Source: Streptomyces sp. DH41
GTDB taxonomy: Bacteria; Actinomycetota; Actinomycetes; Streptomycetales; Streptomycetaceae
Direction of reading: 5' to 3'
Assembly (NCBI RefSeq): GCF_029813785.1
Contig: NZ_JARVKY010000001.1
Span: forward strand, 62,001-126,000
DNA: 64,000 bases
The translations under genes were made by a program, and so were the position numbers. Shown piece by piece: positions 1 to 8,734 of the stretch; position 1 is the first letter of the stretch, and each line of letters begins with the position of its first letter. The notes under the pieces were generated by a model that made no database searches, was not told where the DNA came from, and worked only from the letters and a program-made list of their open reading frames with translations.

Positions 1-1
1 C

Positions 2-1135
2 GCCCTGGCCGCCCTGGAGCGCGTCGACGTCGACGTGCGCGCCACCGGCCCCGTCCCCGAGGACGGCCGCACCGACGACGGCGCCCCCGCCCTCGTCGTC
101 TACACCTCCGGCACCACCGGCCCGCCCAAGGGCGCCGTCATTCCCCGCCGCGCGCTCGCGACGACCCTGGACGCGCTCGCCGACGCGTGGCAGTGGACCG
201 GCGACGACGTGCTGGTGCAGGGGCTGCCGCTGTTCCACGTGCACGGCCTCGTGCTCGGCATCCTCGGGCCGCTGCGGCGCGGCGGGTCCGTGCGGCACCT
301 GGGCAGGTTCTCCGCCGAGGGCGCGGCGCGGGAGCTGAACGACGGCGCGACGATGCTGTTCGGGGTGCCGACGATGTACCACCGGATCGCCGAGGCCCTG
401 CCGGACGACCCGGAGCTGGCCAAGGCGCTCGCCGGGGCCCGGCTGCTGGTGTCCGGGTCGGCCGCGCTGCCGGTGCACGACCACGAGCGGATCGCCGCCG
501 CGACCGGCCGGCGGGTGATCGAGCGGTACGGCATGACGGAGACGCTGATGAACACCAGCGTGCGGGCGGACGGTGAACCGCGCGCCGGGACCGTGGGGGT
601 GCCGCTGCCCGGGGTGGAGCTGCGGCTGGTGGAGGAGGACGGCACGCCGATCGCGGCGCTGGACGGGGAGAGCGTCGGCGAGATCCAGGTGCGCGGCCCG
701 AACCTGTTCACCGAGTACCTCAACCGGCCCGACGCCACCGCCGCCGCCTTCACCGAGGACGGCTTCTTCCGCACCGGCGACATGGCGGTGCGCGACCCCG
801 ACGGCTATGTCCGCATCGTCGGCCGCAAGGCCACCGACCTGATCAAGAGCGGCGGGTACAAGATCGGGGCCGGTGAGATCGAGAACGCGCTCCTCGAACA
901 CCCCGGGGTGCGGGAGGCGGCCGTCACCGGGGAGCCCGACCCGGACCTGGGTGAGCGGATCGTGGCGTGGATCGTGCCGGCCGACCCCCAGTCGCCGCCG
1001 GCCCTCGACGCGCTGGCCGACCACGTCGCGGCCCGGCTGGCCCCGCACAAGCGGCCCCGCGTCCTGCGGCATCTCGACTCGCTCCCCCGCAACGACATGG
1101 GGAAGATCATGAAGCGGGCCCTGGCGCATGACTGA
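2..1135 (+). CDS. matB: malonyl-CoA / acyl-CoA synthetase, 3' part
   Basis: This is an ANL-superfamily adenylating enzyme that would join a carboxylic acid (probably malonate) to CoA using ATP. The frame is open from base 2, so the real start lies left of the window. The 377 visible residues are about three quarters of a MatB-type enzyme (near 485 aa). Visible core motifs are the P-loop-like YTSGTTGPPKG (bases 101-133), RYGMTET, FFRTGDM, GRKATDLIKSGGYKIG and the C-terminal NDMGKIMK with the catalytic lysine. The motif SGGYKIG and the carboxyl transferase next door favour MatB over a long-chain fatty acid ligase, but specificity is inferred. The stop overlaps the next start by 8 bases, indicating translational coupling. 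Confidence 0.85.
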   Translation, partial: ALAALERVDVDVRATGPVPEDGRTDDGAPALVVYTSGTTGPPKGAVIPRRALATTLDALADAWQWTGDDVLVQGLPLFHVHGLVLGILGPLRRGGSVRHLGRFSAEGAARELNDGATMLFGVPTMYHRIAEALPDDPELAKALAGARLLVSGSAALPVHDHERIAAATGRRVIERYGMTETLMNTSVRADGEPRAGTVGVPLPGVELRLVEEDGTPIAALDGESVGEIQVRGPNLFTEYLNRPDATAAAFTEDGFFRTGDMAVRDPDGYVRIVGRKATDLIKSGGYKIGAGEIENALLEHPGVREAAVTGEPDPDLGERIVAWIVPADPQSPPALDALADHVAARLAPHKRPRVLRHLDSLPRNDMGKIMKRALAHD

Positions 1136-2498
1136 GCGGCTGTCCGCGCGCGAGTTCCTCGCCCTCGTCACCGACGACTTCACCGAACTCCCCCACCCGG
1201 CGCGGGAGTCACCGCCCGACGGCCCCCTCGGCTGGCACGGCTACGACGCCTCCCGCGCCCGCGCCGCCGAGCGCACCGGCGAGGAGGAGTCCGTCGTCTG
1301 CGGGACCGGGCACGTGCGGGGCGTCCGGGCGGTGCTCCTCGCCTTCGAGTTCGGCTTCCTCGGCGGTTCGCTGGGCCGCGCCACCGGTGACCGGCTGGAG
1401 GCGGCGTACGTCTACGCCCGTGAACACCGGCTGCCGGTGGTGCCGTTGGTCGCCACGGGTGGCAGCCGGATGCAGGAGGGGATGCTCGCGCTGACCCAGC
1501 TCCAGCGGGTGGCACGGCAGTCGGCGCTCGTCCGGGAGGCCGGGCTGCCGCAGATCGCCGTGTTGCGGGACCCGGTCACCGGGGGCGGCTGGGCGACGCT
1601 GGGCGCGGGCGCCGACGTGACCCTCGCGCTGCCCGGCGCCCAGGTGGGTTTCGCCGGGTCCCGGGTGCGGCCGCCGGACGCCGACCCGGCGGCGTACACG
1701 GCCGAGGCGCAGTTGGCGGCGGGCAGTGTGGACGCCGTCGTACCGCCCGGGGAGCTGCGCGCGACGCTGGGCGGGTGGCTGCGGCTGCTGACGGCACCGT
1801 CGAACGACCCGGCGCCCGTGCCCGAGCCTTTGGGCAGCACCCGCCTGCCGGACACCGGCTGGGACGCGGTCCGGCGGGCGCGCGCTCCCGGACGGCCGCG
1901 CGCACGGGCGTATCTGGACGCCTACTTCACCCACCGCGCGGCCCTGTCGGGGGACCGCTGCGGCGGCACCGACCCGGACGGCGTGCTCTGCGGTTTCGGC
2001 GAGCACGCGGGGCGGACGGTCGCGTACGCCGCCCAGACCGGGACGGCGACCAGGCCCGCCGGGTACCGCACCGCCGCCCGGCTGATCCGGCTCGCGGACC
2101 GGCTCGGCATTCCGGTGCTGACCCTGGTGGACACGCCGGGTGCTGCGGGCGACGCGGAGGCGGAGCGGCAGGGCGTGGGCGCGGCGATCGCCGACCTGTT
2201 CGTCGCGGTGGCGTCGGCGCGTACGCCGGTCACCACGCTGGTGATCGGCGAGGGCGGCTCGGGCGGGGCGCTGGCGCTGGCCGCGCCGGGGAACACCTGG
2301 GCCACGCCGGACAGCTACTTCTCCGTCATCGCGCCGGAGCTCGCGGCGGCGATCCTGAAGCGCCCGCCGCAGGAGGTGGAGGCGACGGCCGGGCAACTGC
2401 GGCTGCGACCGCAGGACTTGGCAGAGCTTGGCGTGATCCGAACAAGCGATCAGTTGTTCCCTGGAACAGGTGATCGTCGCTCTGAAGAGCGTATGTGA
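1128..2498 (+). CDS. fused carboxyl transferase (AccD/AccA-like)
   Basis: This 456-aa protein has two crotonase-fold halves. The N-terminal half resembles the acetyl-CoA carboxylase beta (AccD) transferase but lacks the Cys4 zinc ribbon. The C-terminal half resembles the alpha (AccA) transferase, with GYRTAARLIRLADRLGIPV, VDTPGA and GEGGSGGALALA. Such fused transferases act on acyl-CoA carboxylation or decarboxylation. Coupling to the malonyl-CoA synthetase upstream (8-base overlap) suggests a malonate/malonyl-CoA pathway, as in malonate decarboxylase MdcD/MdcE or a carboxylase lacking its biotin subunits here. ATG 1128 is chosen for the overlap. The last ~20 codons (RTSDQLFPGTG onward) have unusually low third-position GC, so the natural C-terminus may have been altered. 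Confidence 0.75.
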   Translation: MTERLSAREFLALVTDDFTELPHPARESPPDGPLGWHGYDASRARAAERTGEEESVVCGTGHVRGVRAVLLAFEFGFLGGSLGRATGDRLEAAYVYAREHRLPVVPLVATGGSRMQEGMLALTQLQRVARQSALVREAGLPQIAVLRDPVTGGGWATLGAGADVTLALPGAQVGFAGSRVRPPDADPAAYTAEAQLAAGSVDAVVPPGELRATLGGWLRLLTAPSNDPAPVPEPLGSTRLPDTGWDAVRRARAPGRPRARAYLDAYFTHRAALSGDRCGGTDPDGVLCGFGEHAGRTVAYAAQTGTATRPAGYRTAARLIRLADRLGIPVLTLVDTPGAAGDAEAERQGVGAAIADLFVAVASARTPVTTLVIGEGGSGGALALAAPGNTWATPDSYFSVIAPELAAAILKRPPQEVEATAGQLRLRPQDLAELGVIRTSDQLFPGTGDRRSEERM

Positions 2499-2608
2499 AT
2501 GCCGGGACCAACGATACTTACGTTGTGCGAGCGACGGGCTGCAGACCGTAGTCGACGCACGAGTCCCAGTAGGTCCCACACATGCACAGCGCAAGGAGCT
2601 GCACGATC

Positions 2609-2668
2609 ATGAACCTTCTCACCGACATCCTCGCCGGCATCGTCCACTTCGTCGGCTGGCTGGTCTGA
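2609..2668 (+). CDS. 19-aa hydrophobic small ORF
   Basis: A 20-codon frame encodes MNLLTDILAGIVHFVGWLV. A good ribosome binding site (AAGGAG, 2593-2598) lies 10 bases before the ATG. The peptide is almost entirely hydrophobic or amphipathic and could be a membrane-active peptide or a single short helix. It sits alone between the carboxyl transferase and a strong terminator, in a stretch of lower GC than its surroundings. I do not recognise a family with certainty. Confidence 0.45.
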   Translation: MNLLTDILAGIVHFVGWLV

Positions 2669-2684
2669 CGGTCCGAGAACCCAG

Positions 2685-2721
2685 ACGGCGCCGCCTCCCC
2701 GTCCCAGGGAGGCGGCGCCGT
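2685..2721. terminator. bidirectional intrinsic terminator
   Basis: A perfect 15-bp inverted repeat (2685-2699 pairing with 2707-2721) surrounds a 7-base loop. It lies between the plus-strand genes to the left and the convergent subtilase to the right, so it probably terminates both. No U-run follows, as is common in Streptomyces. Confidence 0.8.
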
Positions 2722-2728
2722 CCGCGTG

Positions 2729-5700
2729 TCACCGCACGGCCACGGCCCGCACGATCTCCTGCGTGACCGAGCCGCCCCGGTCGTCGCGCGCCGAGGCACG
2801 GAGCGAGACGTGCCCGGCGTCACGGGGCACGTTCAGCGTCCCGTTCCAGGACGCCTGCCCGTCGCCCTTCCCGTCGCCGCCCCGCAGCCGGACCTGCTGC
2901 CAGGTCTCGCCCTCGTCGTACGACACCTCCAGCTTTCCGCCGCCGAGCGTCCCGGTGTCCGGGGCGCCCGCCACGTACTCGGCGCCGAGCCCGACCCGCA
3001 GCTTCTTCCCGCCGCGCACCTCGCCCGCGAGGTCGGTGCCGACGTCGAAGGAGAGGTTGATCAGGGGCAGATAGGTCCAGCGGTCATCGGGTGTGGCGGC
3101 CGAGCGGAAGGTCCACTCCGCGTGCCCCCTGGTCCCGAGCTTCCAGCGCCCGGCGTCGAGCGCGGTGTCGGTGACGAGCTTGTACGTGTGCTCGTCGGCC
3201 GGCGCGTCCCAGACGTAGGCGGCGGAACTCGGCCGCTGGTCGACCAGTTCGCCGTCGAGGTACACGGACGTGGTCTGCGACAGCTTGCTCGTCTCGCTCC
3301 ACACGTCGCCGAAGCCGGTGTGGTCGGGGCCGGAGTCGCCCCAGCCGGGGGCGTTGAACTGGAGCCGGTTGCCGGCCCGCTGCTGTCCCCAGCCCAGGCC
3401 GGTGCCGAGGTAGGGGTGCCACACGGGCTTGAACCAGTTCAGCTCCGTACGCTTGCCTCCCTCGTACCGGACCGTCCCGGACCGCTGCTCCAGCGCGCCG
3501 TCGGCGGTCGTCACGGACTCGTGCCACAGCTGACCGGGCTCCGTGGACACGTACTCGGTGCGTTCGACGGGGAAGTCGATCCGCTCCCGGAAGCCGAGGC
3601 CGATCGGGAAGGTGTCGGTGATCGAGTACCGGAACTCACCGCCGGCGGTGGGCTCGGCCGCGTGGTACCTGGTCGGCAGCACGGCGAGGTCGCGGCGTCC
3701 GGGCTCGTAGGTGAGGTCCCGGTCGGGTACGGCGCCGCGGTGCCCCTGGGACAGGTCGTACGTGTAGGGCGTGTCGCGGGTCCCGGTCATGTGGACCTTC
3801 CCCGCGTCCCGCAGCCGCTCGGCGTCGGCCGCGTCGACCGTGGCGATCTGCAGCGGCCGGTCGGCGTTGTCGGCGGTGCCCCACCAGGCCGTCAGCCGCC
3901 CGGGGGCGTCGTCCGTCACGAACAGCGCCTTCACGCCCGCGTCCTGGGCGGCCTGGGCGAGGGCGGCCGGTTCGGTGCCCGCGGTGAGCTCGGCGAGGAC
4001 CGCCTTGCCCCGGACGCCGTCCGGGAAGGGCCCGTCCCCGACGTCGACCAGCGGCAGCCGGCCGCGCCCCTCGATCAGGGTGCCGCCCGACTGGACGACG
4101 GCCTCACCGATGCCCTTGACCTCCAGCAGCGGCTTGCCCAGCCGCCACACGGTCCGGTACTCGAAGTCGCCCTCGGTGACCTTCCTCCCGGTGGGCGCGG
4201 CGAAGACGCTGTCGTACTTCAACGGCACCTGGACCGCGCCGAACAGGTCCGAGCCGTTCGCGCTGCGGTCGTACTCCATGAGCAGCTGCCGGGTCTCGGT
4301 GCGCTGGTCGACGTCGGCGCTGATCTCGCGCAGCTCGCGTCCGTCGAGGGTGATCTCGCGGTCCCGGTCGACGACGACCTCGGGCGCCGCGAGGAAGCCG
4401 AGCCCGAGCGAGTCGGCGCCGCCTGCGCCGCGCACGTCGAGGAAGGAGGTCAGGCTGTACGTCCCCGGCACGAGGCGCAGCTGGAGGGTGCCGGACTCGC
4501 CGACGTGCGCGGGAACCGGGTCGACGCCCTCGGCGAGGCGCTGGACGACCAGGTCGGCCGGGGTGGCGTCGCCCGCCCGGTCCTTGACGCGCACGGTGAG
4601 CGTGTACCGCTCCTCCTCCTTGACCAGCCCGAGCGCGGTGTGCGCGACGGGCGTGCCGTCGGCGCCGGACGCCACGATCCGGCCGCTCGTCGCCCCGACC
4701 GGGGCCTTGGCGCCGTCCCCGGTGACGGTGGTGGAGGCGGTGCCGTGCGCGGGCACGGTGAGGGCGGTGTCGGCGAGGGTGGCGACGCCCTCGGGGGCGC
4801 CCTGCACGGCGAGCTTCAACTCGACGGCCGTGTCGGAGGCGTTGGTGTAGGTGACGGTACGGGTGACCGGCTCGTTGGCCTCGTACGGCCAGGAGTGGAA
4901 GCCGAGGTCCGCGCTGCCGGTGGCGGTGACCTCGGCGCCGATCGCGTCCGGCACACTGACCCGGCCCGCGCCCAACCGGTAGGCGGAGGCGTCGAGTCGC
5001 TTCGAGGTGGACATCAGCGCGTCCTTGAGTCGCGCGCCACTCCAGTCGGGGTGTTCCTCGGCGAGCAGCGCGGCCACCCCGGCGACGTGCGGCGTCGCCA
5101 TCGACGTACCGTCCATGGAGGTGTAGTCGCCGCTGCCCTCGCTGAGCCGGGAGCGGGCGGCGAGGATGCCCACGCCCGGGGCCGACAGGTCGGGCTTGAG
5201 GGCGTTGTCCCCGTACCGGGGTCCGGCGCTGGTGAACCAGGCCGCCTCGTCGGCCGCGTCGACGGCACCGATCGTCAGGGCGGCGTCGGCGGCGCCGGGC
5301 GAGCCGATGGAGGACGGGGAGCCGGTGTTCCCGGCGGCGATGACGAACAGGGCGCCCGTCTCGCGGGACAGGGTGTTGACGGCCTGCGCCATCGGGTCGG
5401 AACCGTCGCTGGGCTCGGTGGAGCCGAGGCTCATGGACACGATGTCCGCGTCCACGTCCCGGGCGGCCCACTCCATGCCGGCGATGATCTCGGACTCGCT
5501 GCCCGTGCCCTGGTCGGACAGGACCTTGCCGACCGCGAGAGTCGCGCCGGGCGCGACGCCCTTCTCCTTGCCGTCGGAGGCCGCGCCGCTGCCGCCGACG
5601 GTGGAGGCCACGTGGGTGCCGTGGCCGTTCCGGTCGGCGACCTCCTCGCCCGGTATGAAGCTGCGGCTGTGCGCGACGCGGCCGTCCAGGTCGGGATGGC

Positions 5701-6409
5701 CGGCGTCCACGCCGCTGTCCAGCACGGCCACGGTGACGCCCTTGCCGGTCAGCCCGGCCTCCCAGGCCTCGGGCGTACCGATCTGCGCGTTGGACTCGGC
5801 CATGGCGGCGGTGACCCGTCCGTCGAGCCACACACCGTCGATGCCGGCGCCCCGGCGGGTGAATTCCCGCCAGAATCCACGCCCCTTGTCGGCCTCGACG
5901 GCGGCCCCGCGCACGCTGGGCAGCGCCCGGGTGCGCTCGGTCCCCTTCGGGGTGGCGGCCCGGGTGCCCTTCTCGTAGGTCACGATCAGCGGCAGTTCGC
6001 CGGTCTCGGTGTCGGCGAGCCCCTGCTCCAGCAACTCACCGACGTCGAAGAGCCGTTCGTCGAGGCTGCCGTCGCGCAGATACGGCAGGGCCTCGTCCGG
6101 TACGACGGTGGTCCGGCCGTCGGCGCTGCGGGTGTGCACGGCGCCGGTGGCGCCCTCGGGCCGCTCGACCGCGACGGTCTTCCTGCCGCCGCCGAGGTCG
6201 GTGACGGTCACCCGGTCGCCGGTGACGAGGGTGACGGTACGGGCGGCGGCCGCGGCGGACTTACCGCCCGCGGTGGTGGTGGCTGCGGCCGGGGTGCGTG
6301 CCGTGTCCGGGGGCGGCTCCTGCGCCGCCGCCGTCCCGGCCGGCAGCAGCGCGATCACGAGCCCCGCCGACAGGAGGGTCGCTCCGCGTCTGACTGGTCC
6401 TCTGCTCAT
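2729..6409 (-). CDS. secreted S8 family serine protease (subtilase)
   Basis: This 1226-aa subtilisin-like endopeptidase is exported. It has an N-terminal Sec signal (RR-rich start, hydrophobic segment 11-22, cleavage near TAAAQ at 26-30). A propeptide-like region follows, then a peptidase S8 domain at about 220-480. The catalytic triad is visible: D231 (VAVLDSGVD), H263 (NGHGTHVAS) and S436 (GTSMATPHVAG), with oxyanion N361 (IAAGN). A PA-like insertion and a long C-terminal beta-rich tail (to residue 1226) make it much larger than a minimal subtilisin. ATG 6409 gives a clean signal peptide. It stands alone on the minus strand, ending at the terminator shared with the small ORF. Confidence 0.95.
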   Translation of the reverse strand: MSRGPVRRGATLLSAGLVIALLPAGTAAAQEPPPDTARTPAAATTTAGGKSAAAAARTVTLVTGDRVTVTDLGGGRKTVAVERPEGATGAVHTRSADGRTTVVPDEALPYLRDGSLDERLFDVGELLEQGLADTETGELPLIVTYEKGTRAATPKGTERTRALPSVRGAAVEADKGRGFWREFTRRGAGIDGVWLDGRVTAAMAESNAQIGTPEAWEAGLTGKGVTVAVLDSGVDAGHPDLDGRVAHSRSFIPGEEVADRNGHGTHVASTVGGSGAASDGKEKGVAPGATLAVGKVLSDQGTGSESEIIAGMEWAARDVDADIVSMSLGSTEPSDGSDPMAQAVNTLSRETGALFVIAAGNTGSPSSIGSPGAADAALTIGAVDAADEAAWFTSAGPRYGDNALKPDLSAPGVGILAARSRLSEGSGDYTSMDGTSMATPHVAGVAALLAEEHPDWSGARLKDALMSTSKRLDASAYRLGAGRVSVPDAIGAEVTATGSADLGFHSWPYEANEPVTRTVTYTNASDTAVELKLAVQGAPEGVATLADTALTVPAHGTASTTVTGDGAKAPVGATSGRIVASGADGTPVAHTALGLVKEEERYTLTVRVKDRAGDATPADLVVQRLAEGVDPVPAHVGESGTLQLRLVPGTYSLTSFLDVRGAGGADSLGLGFLAAPEVVVDRDREITLDGRELREISADVDQRTETRQLLMEYDRSANGSDLFGAVQVPLKYDSVFAAPTGRKVTEGDFEYRTVWRLGKPLLEVKGIGEAVVQSGGTLIEGRGRLPLVDVGDGPFPDGVRGKAVLAELTAGTEPAALAQAAQDAGVKALFVTDDAPGRLTAWWGTADNADRPLQIATVDAADAERLRDAGKVHMTGTRDTPYTYDLSQGHRGAVPDRDLTYEPGRRDLAVLPTRYHAAEPTAGGEFRYSITDTFPIGLGFRERIDFPVERTEYVSTEPGQLWHESVTTADGALEQRSGTVRYEGGKRTELNWFKPVWHPYLGTGLGWGQQRAGNRLQFNAPGWGDSGPDHTGFGDVWSETSKLSQTTSVYLDGELVDQRPSSAAYVWDAPADEHTYKLVTDTALDAGRWKLGTRGHAEWTFRSAATPDDRWTYLPLINLSFDVGTDLAGEVRGGKKLRVGLGAEYVAGAPDTGTLGGGKLEVSYDEGETWQQVRLRGGDGKGDGQASWNGTLNVPRDAGHVSLRASARDDRGGSVTQEIVRAVAVR

Positions 6410-6634
6410 CCACGCCTCTCTTCATATCGTCGTAGAGTGCTGCGACGAGTGCTGCGAGCAGTCTCAGGGGGCGTGTGGGGTAGGAGAGTTGACCGAGCGT
6501 GGCGGATTGGCGCCCTGGCGGGTTTCCGCCAGGGGCGGGAGGGACCGGCATCGCGACACGGGACCGGCCGAGTACCGTCCGTCACAATGGTGTGTCACTG
6601 AGGTACGTACGGCTTAGGGGGAGCGGGTGGCGCC

Positions 6635-7018
6635 ATGAACGGGTTGACCGAGTTCACGACCGAGGACGGCGTGCGCGTGGTCGTCGAGGACATCCAGGAC
6701 CCCCTGGACGGGGCGCGGCTGGTCTCGCGCGGCGACGGGTCGCGGCGGCCGGTCTCGCGCGGCGACGGACCGGCCCAGGCGGCACGCACCTTCGAGGGCT
6801 CCCTGGAGGGCGTACGGGCGGCGGCCGAGTCCGCGCTGCGGGTCTTCAGGGACGGCTCGCTCAGACCCGACTCGGTGGAGCTGGAGTTCGGGGTCAAGCT
6901 GAGCGCGGAGGCCGGCGCGATCATCGCGAAGGGGTCGGCGGAGGGCCACCTGGTCGTGCGGCTGAGCTGGTCACCGGAACCGGAGCCGGCCGACCCGGGA
7001 GCCGCCGGCCGGTCATGA
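6635..7018 (+). CDS. Tco1 / CU044_2847-family protein
   Basis: This 127-aa cytoplasmic protein matches, by inspection, the trypsin-co-occurring domain 1 (Tco1, CU044_2847 family). The diagnostic C-terminal strand pattern VELEFGVKLSAEAGAIIAKG followed by HLVVRLSW is clear. The family travels with trypsin-like proteases and is thought to be a regulatory or targeting partner, but no biochemical role is known to me. The start is preceded by AGGGGGAG. The stop overlaps the protease start as ATGA (7015-7018). An internal near-repeat (VSRGDG twice, near residues 30-45) comes from a short duplicated DNA segment. Confidence 0.8.
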   Translation: MNGLTEFTTEDGVRVVVEDIQDPLDGARLVSRGDGSRRPVSRGDGPAQAARTFEGSLEGVRAAAESALRVFRDGSLRPDSVELEFGVKLSAEAGAIIAKGSAEGHLVVRLSWSPEPEPADPGAAGRS

Positions 7019-8706
7019 GCAGCGCTACCTGGCACGCCCGGATCGAGTGCGGGGGCCGGATCGCCGGAGCGGGCTTCCTGGTCACCCCCGACAAGGTGCT
7101 GACCTGTGCCCACGTCGTACAGGACGGCGACCGGGACCCGCTGACGGTGACGTTCACCGAGCGCCCGGAGCTGCCCGCCGTGCCCGCGCGGATCATCGCC
7201 CACGGCGGCTGGGGCGGCGGCGCCACCGACCTGGGCGACCTGGCCGTACTGGAACTGGACCGCGAGGTCGCCATCACCCCCGCGGCACTGGCGCCCGCGG
7301 AGGCCGCCCACGGCGAACCACCCCGCAGGCTGGTCGTGTACGGCTTCCCGGTCGGGTTCGACGAGGGCACGCTGGCCGAGTACCGCACCACCGGGCCGCA
7401 GCTGATCAAAGGCGAGTGGAACCAGCTGGAGGCCTGGCAGACCGACGGCCAGCCGCTGGCCTGCGGCTACAGCGGCGCGGCGGTCGCCCTGGCCGACACC
7501 GGTGAGGTGGTCGGCATGGTCACGGCGGCGGCCGGCGCCAAGGGAGTGCGCAACGGACGGATGATGCCGACCCAGGTCATGGCCCGCTACTGGCCCGACC
7601 TGGAGAGTCTGGTACCCGCCTCCCCACATGCGGCGGCCCAGCGCGCGCGGTTGCGCGAGCTGGTGGAGAAGGCGGTCCGCGCGGGCGTGGACTGCGACCC
7701 GGTGCGGCTGTACACCGCCGCCGCCGACCCGTTCGACCCGCTGCCGCCGCCGGACGGTTTCGCCTCACTGTGGTCGGCCGCCCTGTTCGTGCTCTGCGAA
7801 CTCGACAGTGCGCGCGCGACGGCCACCGTGACCCGGTTCGCCGACCGGCTGGAGGCGCTGCTGCGCCTTCCCGACGACCGCGTCCGGCCGGACTGGTCAC
7901 CGATCCTGGTGGAGCTGGCTCCCAGTGGTGCGGGTCAGGGGCTGGTGCGGGTGGAGGTGTCGGCGTACAGCGGCGGACGGCGTCACCCGGTCGGTTCGGA
8001 CACGGTGCCGGAGGCACGGCTGCGCGCCCACGTCCAGGACCGGATCGAGGAGGCCTTCCGTCATCTGACACCCGGCGCGGAGGAGTTGATCGCCTTCGCG
8101 CTGCCCCGTGACTGGCTCGACTGGCCCGTCGACCGCTGGGCGAGGGCCGCCGACGACGAGACGCCGCTCGGCTGCGTCCACCCGGTGGTGGTGACCGACC
8201 ACACCCGGCGCAAGGCCGCCACCCGGCATGTGCTGACCCGAGCCTGGAACCGTCTCGACGCCCGCGGCGGCGCCCGGCTGCACCGCGTGGAGTGCGGATG
8301 CCCGGAGGAACCCCGCAAGTTGCGGTACGCGCTGCGGAGGGACGGAACCTGCCTGGCCGGCTTCGCCGCGGCCCCGAACGCCGCCCCCACCCGCGCGCAC
8401 TTCGAGGTATCGCTCACCGCTCCCGCCCCCGCCATCGTCTGGCCGCGCGGCGGCTGCGCCGACGGTCACCGGTCCGGCTCCCCGGGCACCGACGGCTGCC
8501 CGGGCTCCGCCTTCCTCGACGCGCTCGACACACACGTGAGCCGGGTGCCCCTGACCGAACTGCCGCGCACCGTGCTCGCCCTGCGGGAGGAGGCCGACGC
8601 GCAGGACGGTCACTGGGCCAGGGACATCCAGCTGCTCTGGGACGACCCGCGCTGCTTCACCGACCCGCACGCCGCGGCCGTCCACCTCCAGTGCCCCGTA
8701 GCGTGA
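7015..8706 (+). CDS. trypsin-like protease with VMAP-like C-terminus
   Basis: This 563-aa protein has two parts. Residues 1-190 form a trypsin-like (S1/S7-type) serine protease with catalytic H33 (VLTCAHVV), D75 (GDLAVLEL) and S153 (CGYSGAAV). No signal peptide is present, so it acts in the cytoplasm. Residues about 230-555 resemble the VMAP C-terminal domain, with phrases such as FALPRDWLDWPVDRW, LGCVHPVVV and LLWDDPRC. VMAP proteins pair with MoxR ATPases and vWA proteins in NTP-dependent signalling systems. A longer upstream reading frame exists, but ATG 7015 overlapping the Tco1 stop (ATGA) and starting directly at the protease fold is preferred. The MoxR gene follows after 28 bases. Confidence 0.88.
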   Translation: MSSATWHARIECGGRIAGAGFLVTPDKVLTCAHVVQDGDRDPLTVTFTERPELPAVPARIIAHGGWGGGATDLGDLAVLELDREVAITPAALAPAEAAHGEPPRRLVVYGFPVGFDEGTLAEYRTTGPQLIKGEWNQLEAWQTDGQPLACGYSGAAVALADTGEVVGMVTAAAGAKGVRNGRMMPTQVMARYWPDLESLVPASPHAAAQRARLRELVEKAVRAGVDCDPVRLYTAAADPFDPLPPPDGFASLWSAALFVLCELDSARATATVTRFADRLEALLRLPDDRVRPDWSPILVELAPSGAGQGLVRVEVSAYSGGRRHPVGSDTVPEARLRAHVQDRIEEAFRHLTPGAEELIAFALPRDWLDWPVDRWARAADDETPLGCVHPVVVTDHTRRKAATRHVLTRAWNRLDARGGARLHRVECGCPEEPRKLRYALRRDGTCLAGFAAAPNAAPTRAHFEVSLTAPAPAIVWPRGGCADGHRSGSPGTDGCPGSAFLDALDTHVSRVPLTELPRTVLALREEADAQDGHWARDIQLLWDDPRCFTDPHAAAVHLQCPVA

Positions 8707-8734
8707 CCACCTCTACAGACACGGAGATCCGCAG

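Noticed and set aside
2726..6601. A very long plus-strand open frame opposite the subtilase
   Set aside because: It has Pro/Gly/Arg/Val-rich low-complexity sequence without motifs, no good ribosome binding site, and lies wholly opposite a clear S8 protease. It is a typical GC-rich shadow.
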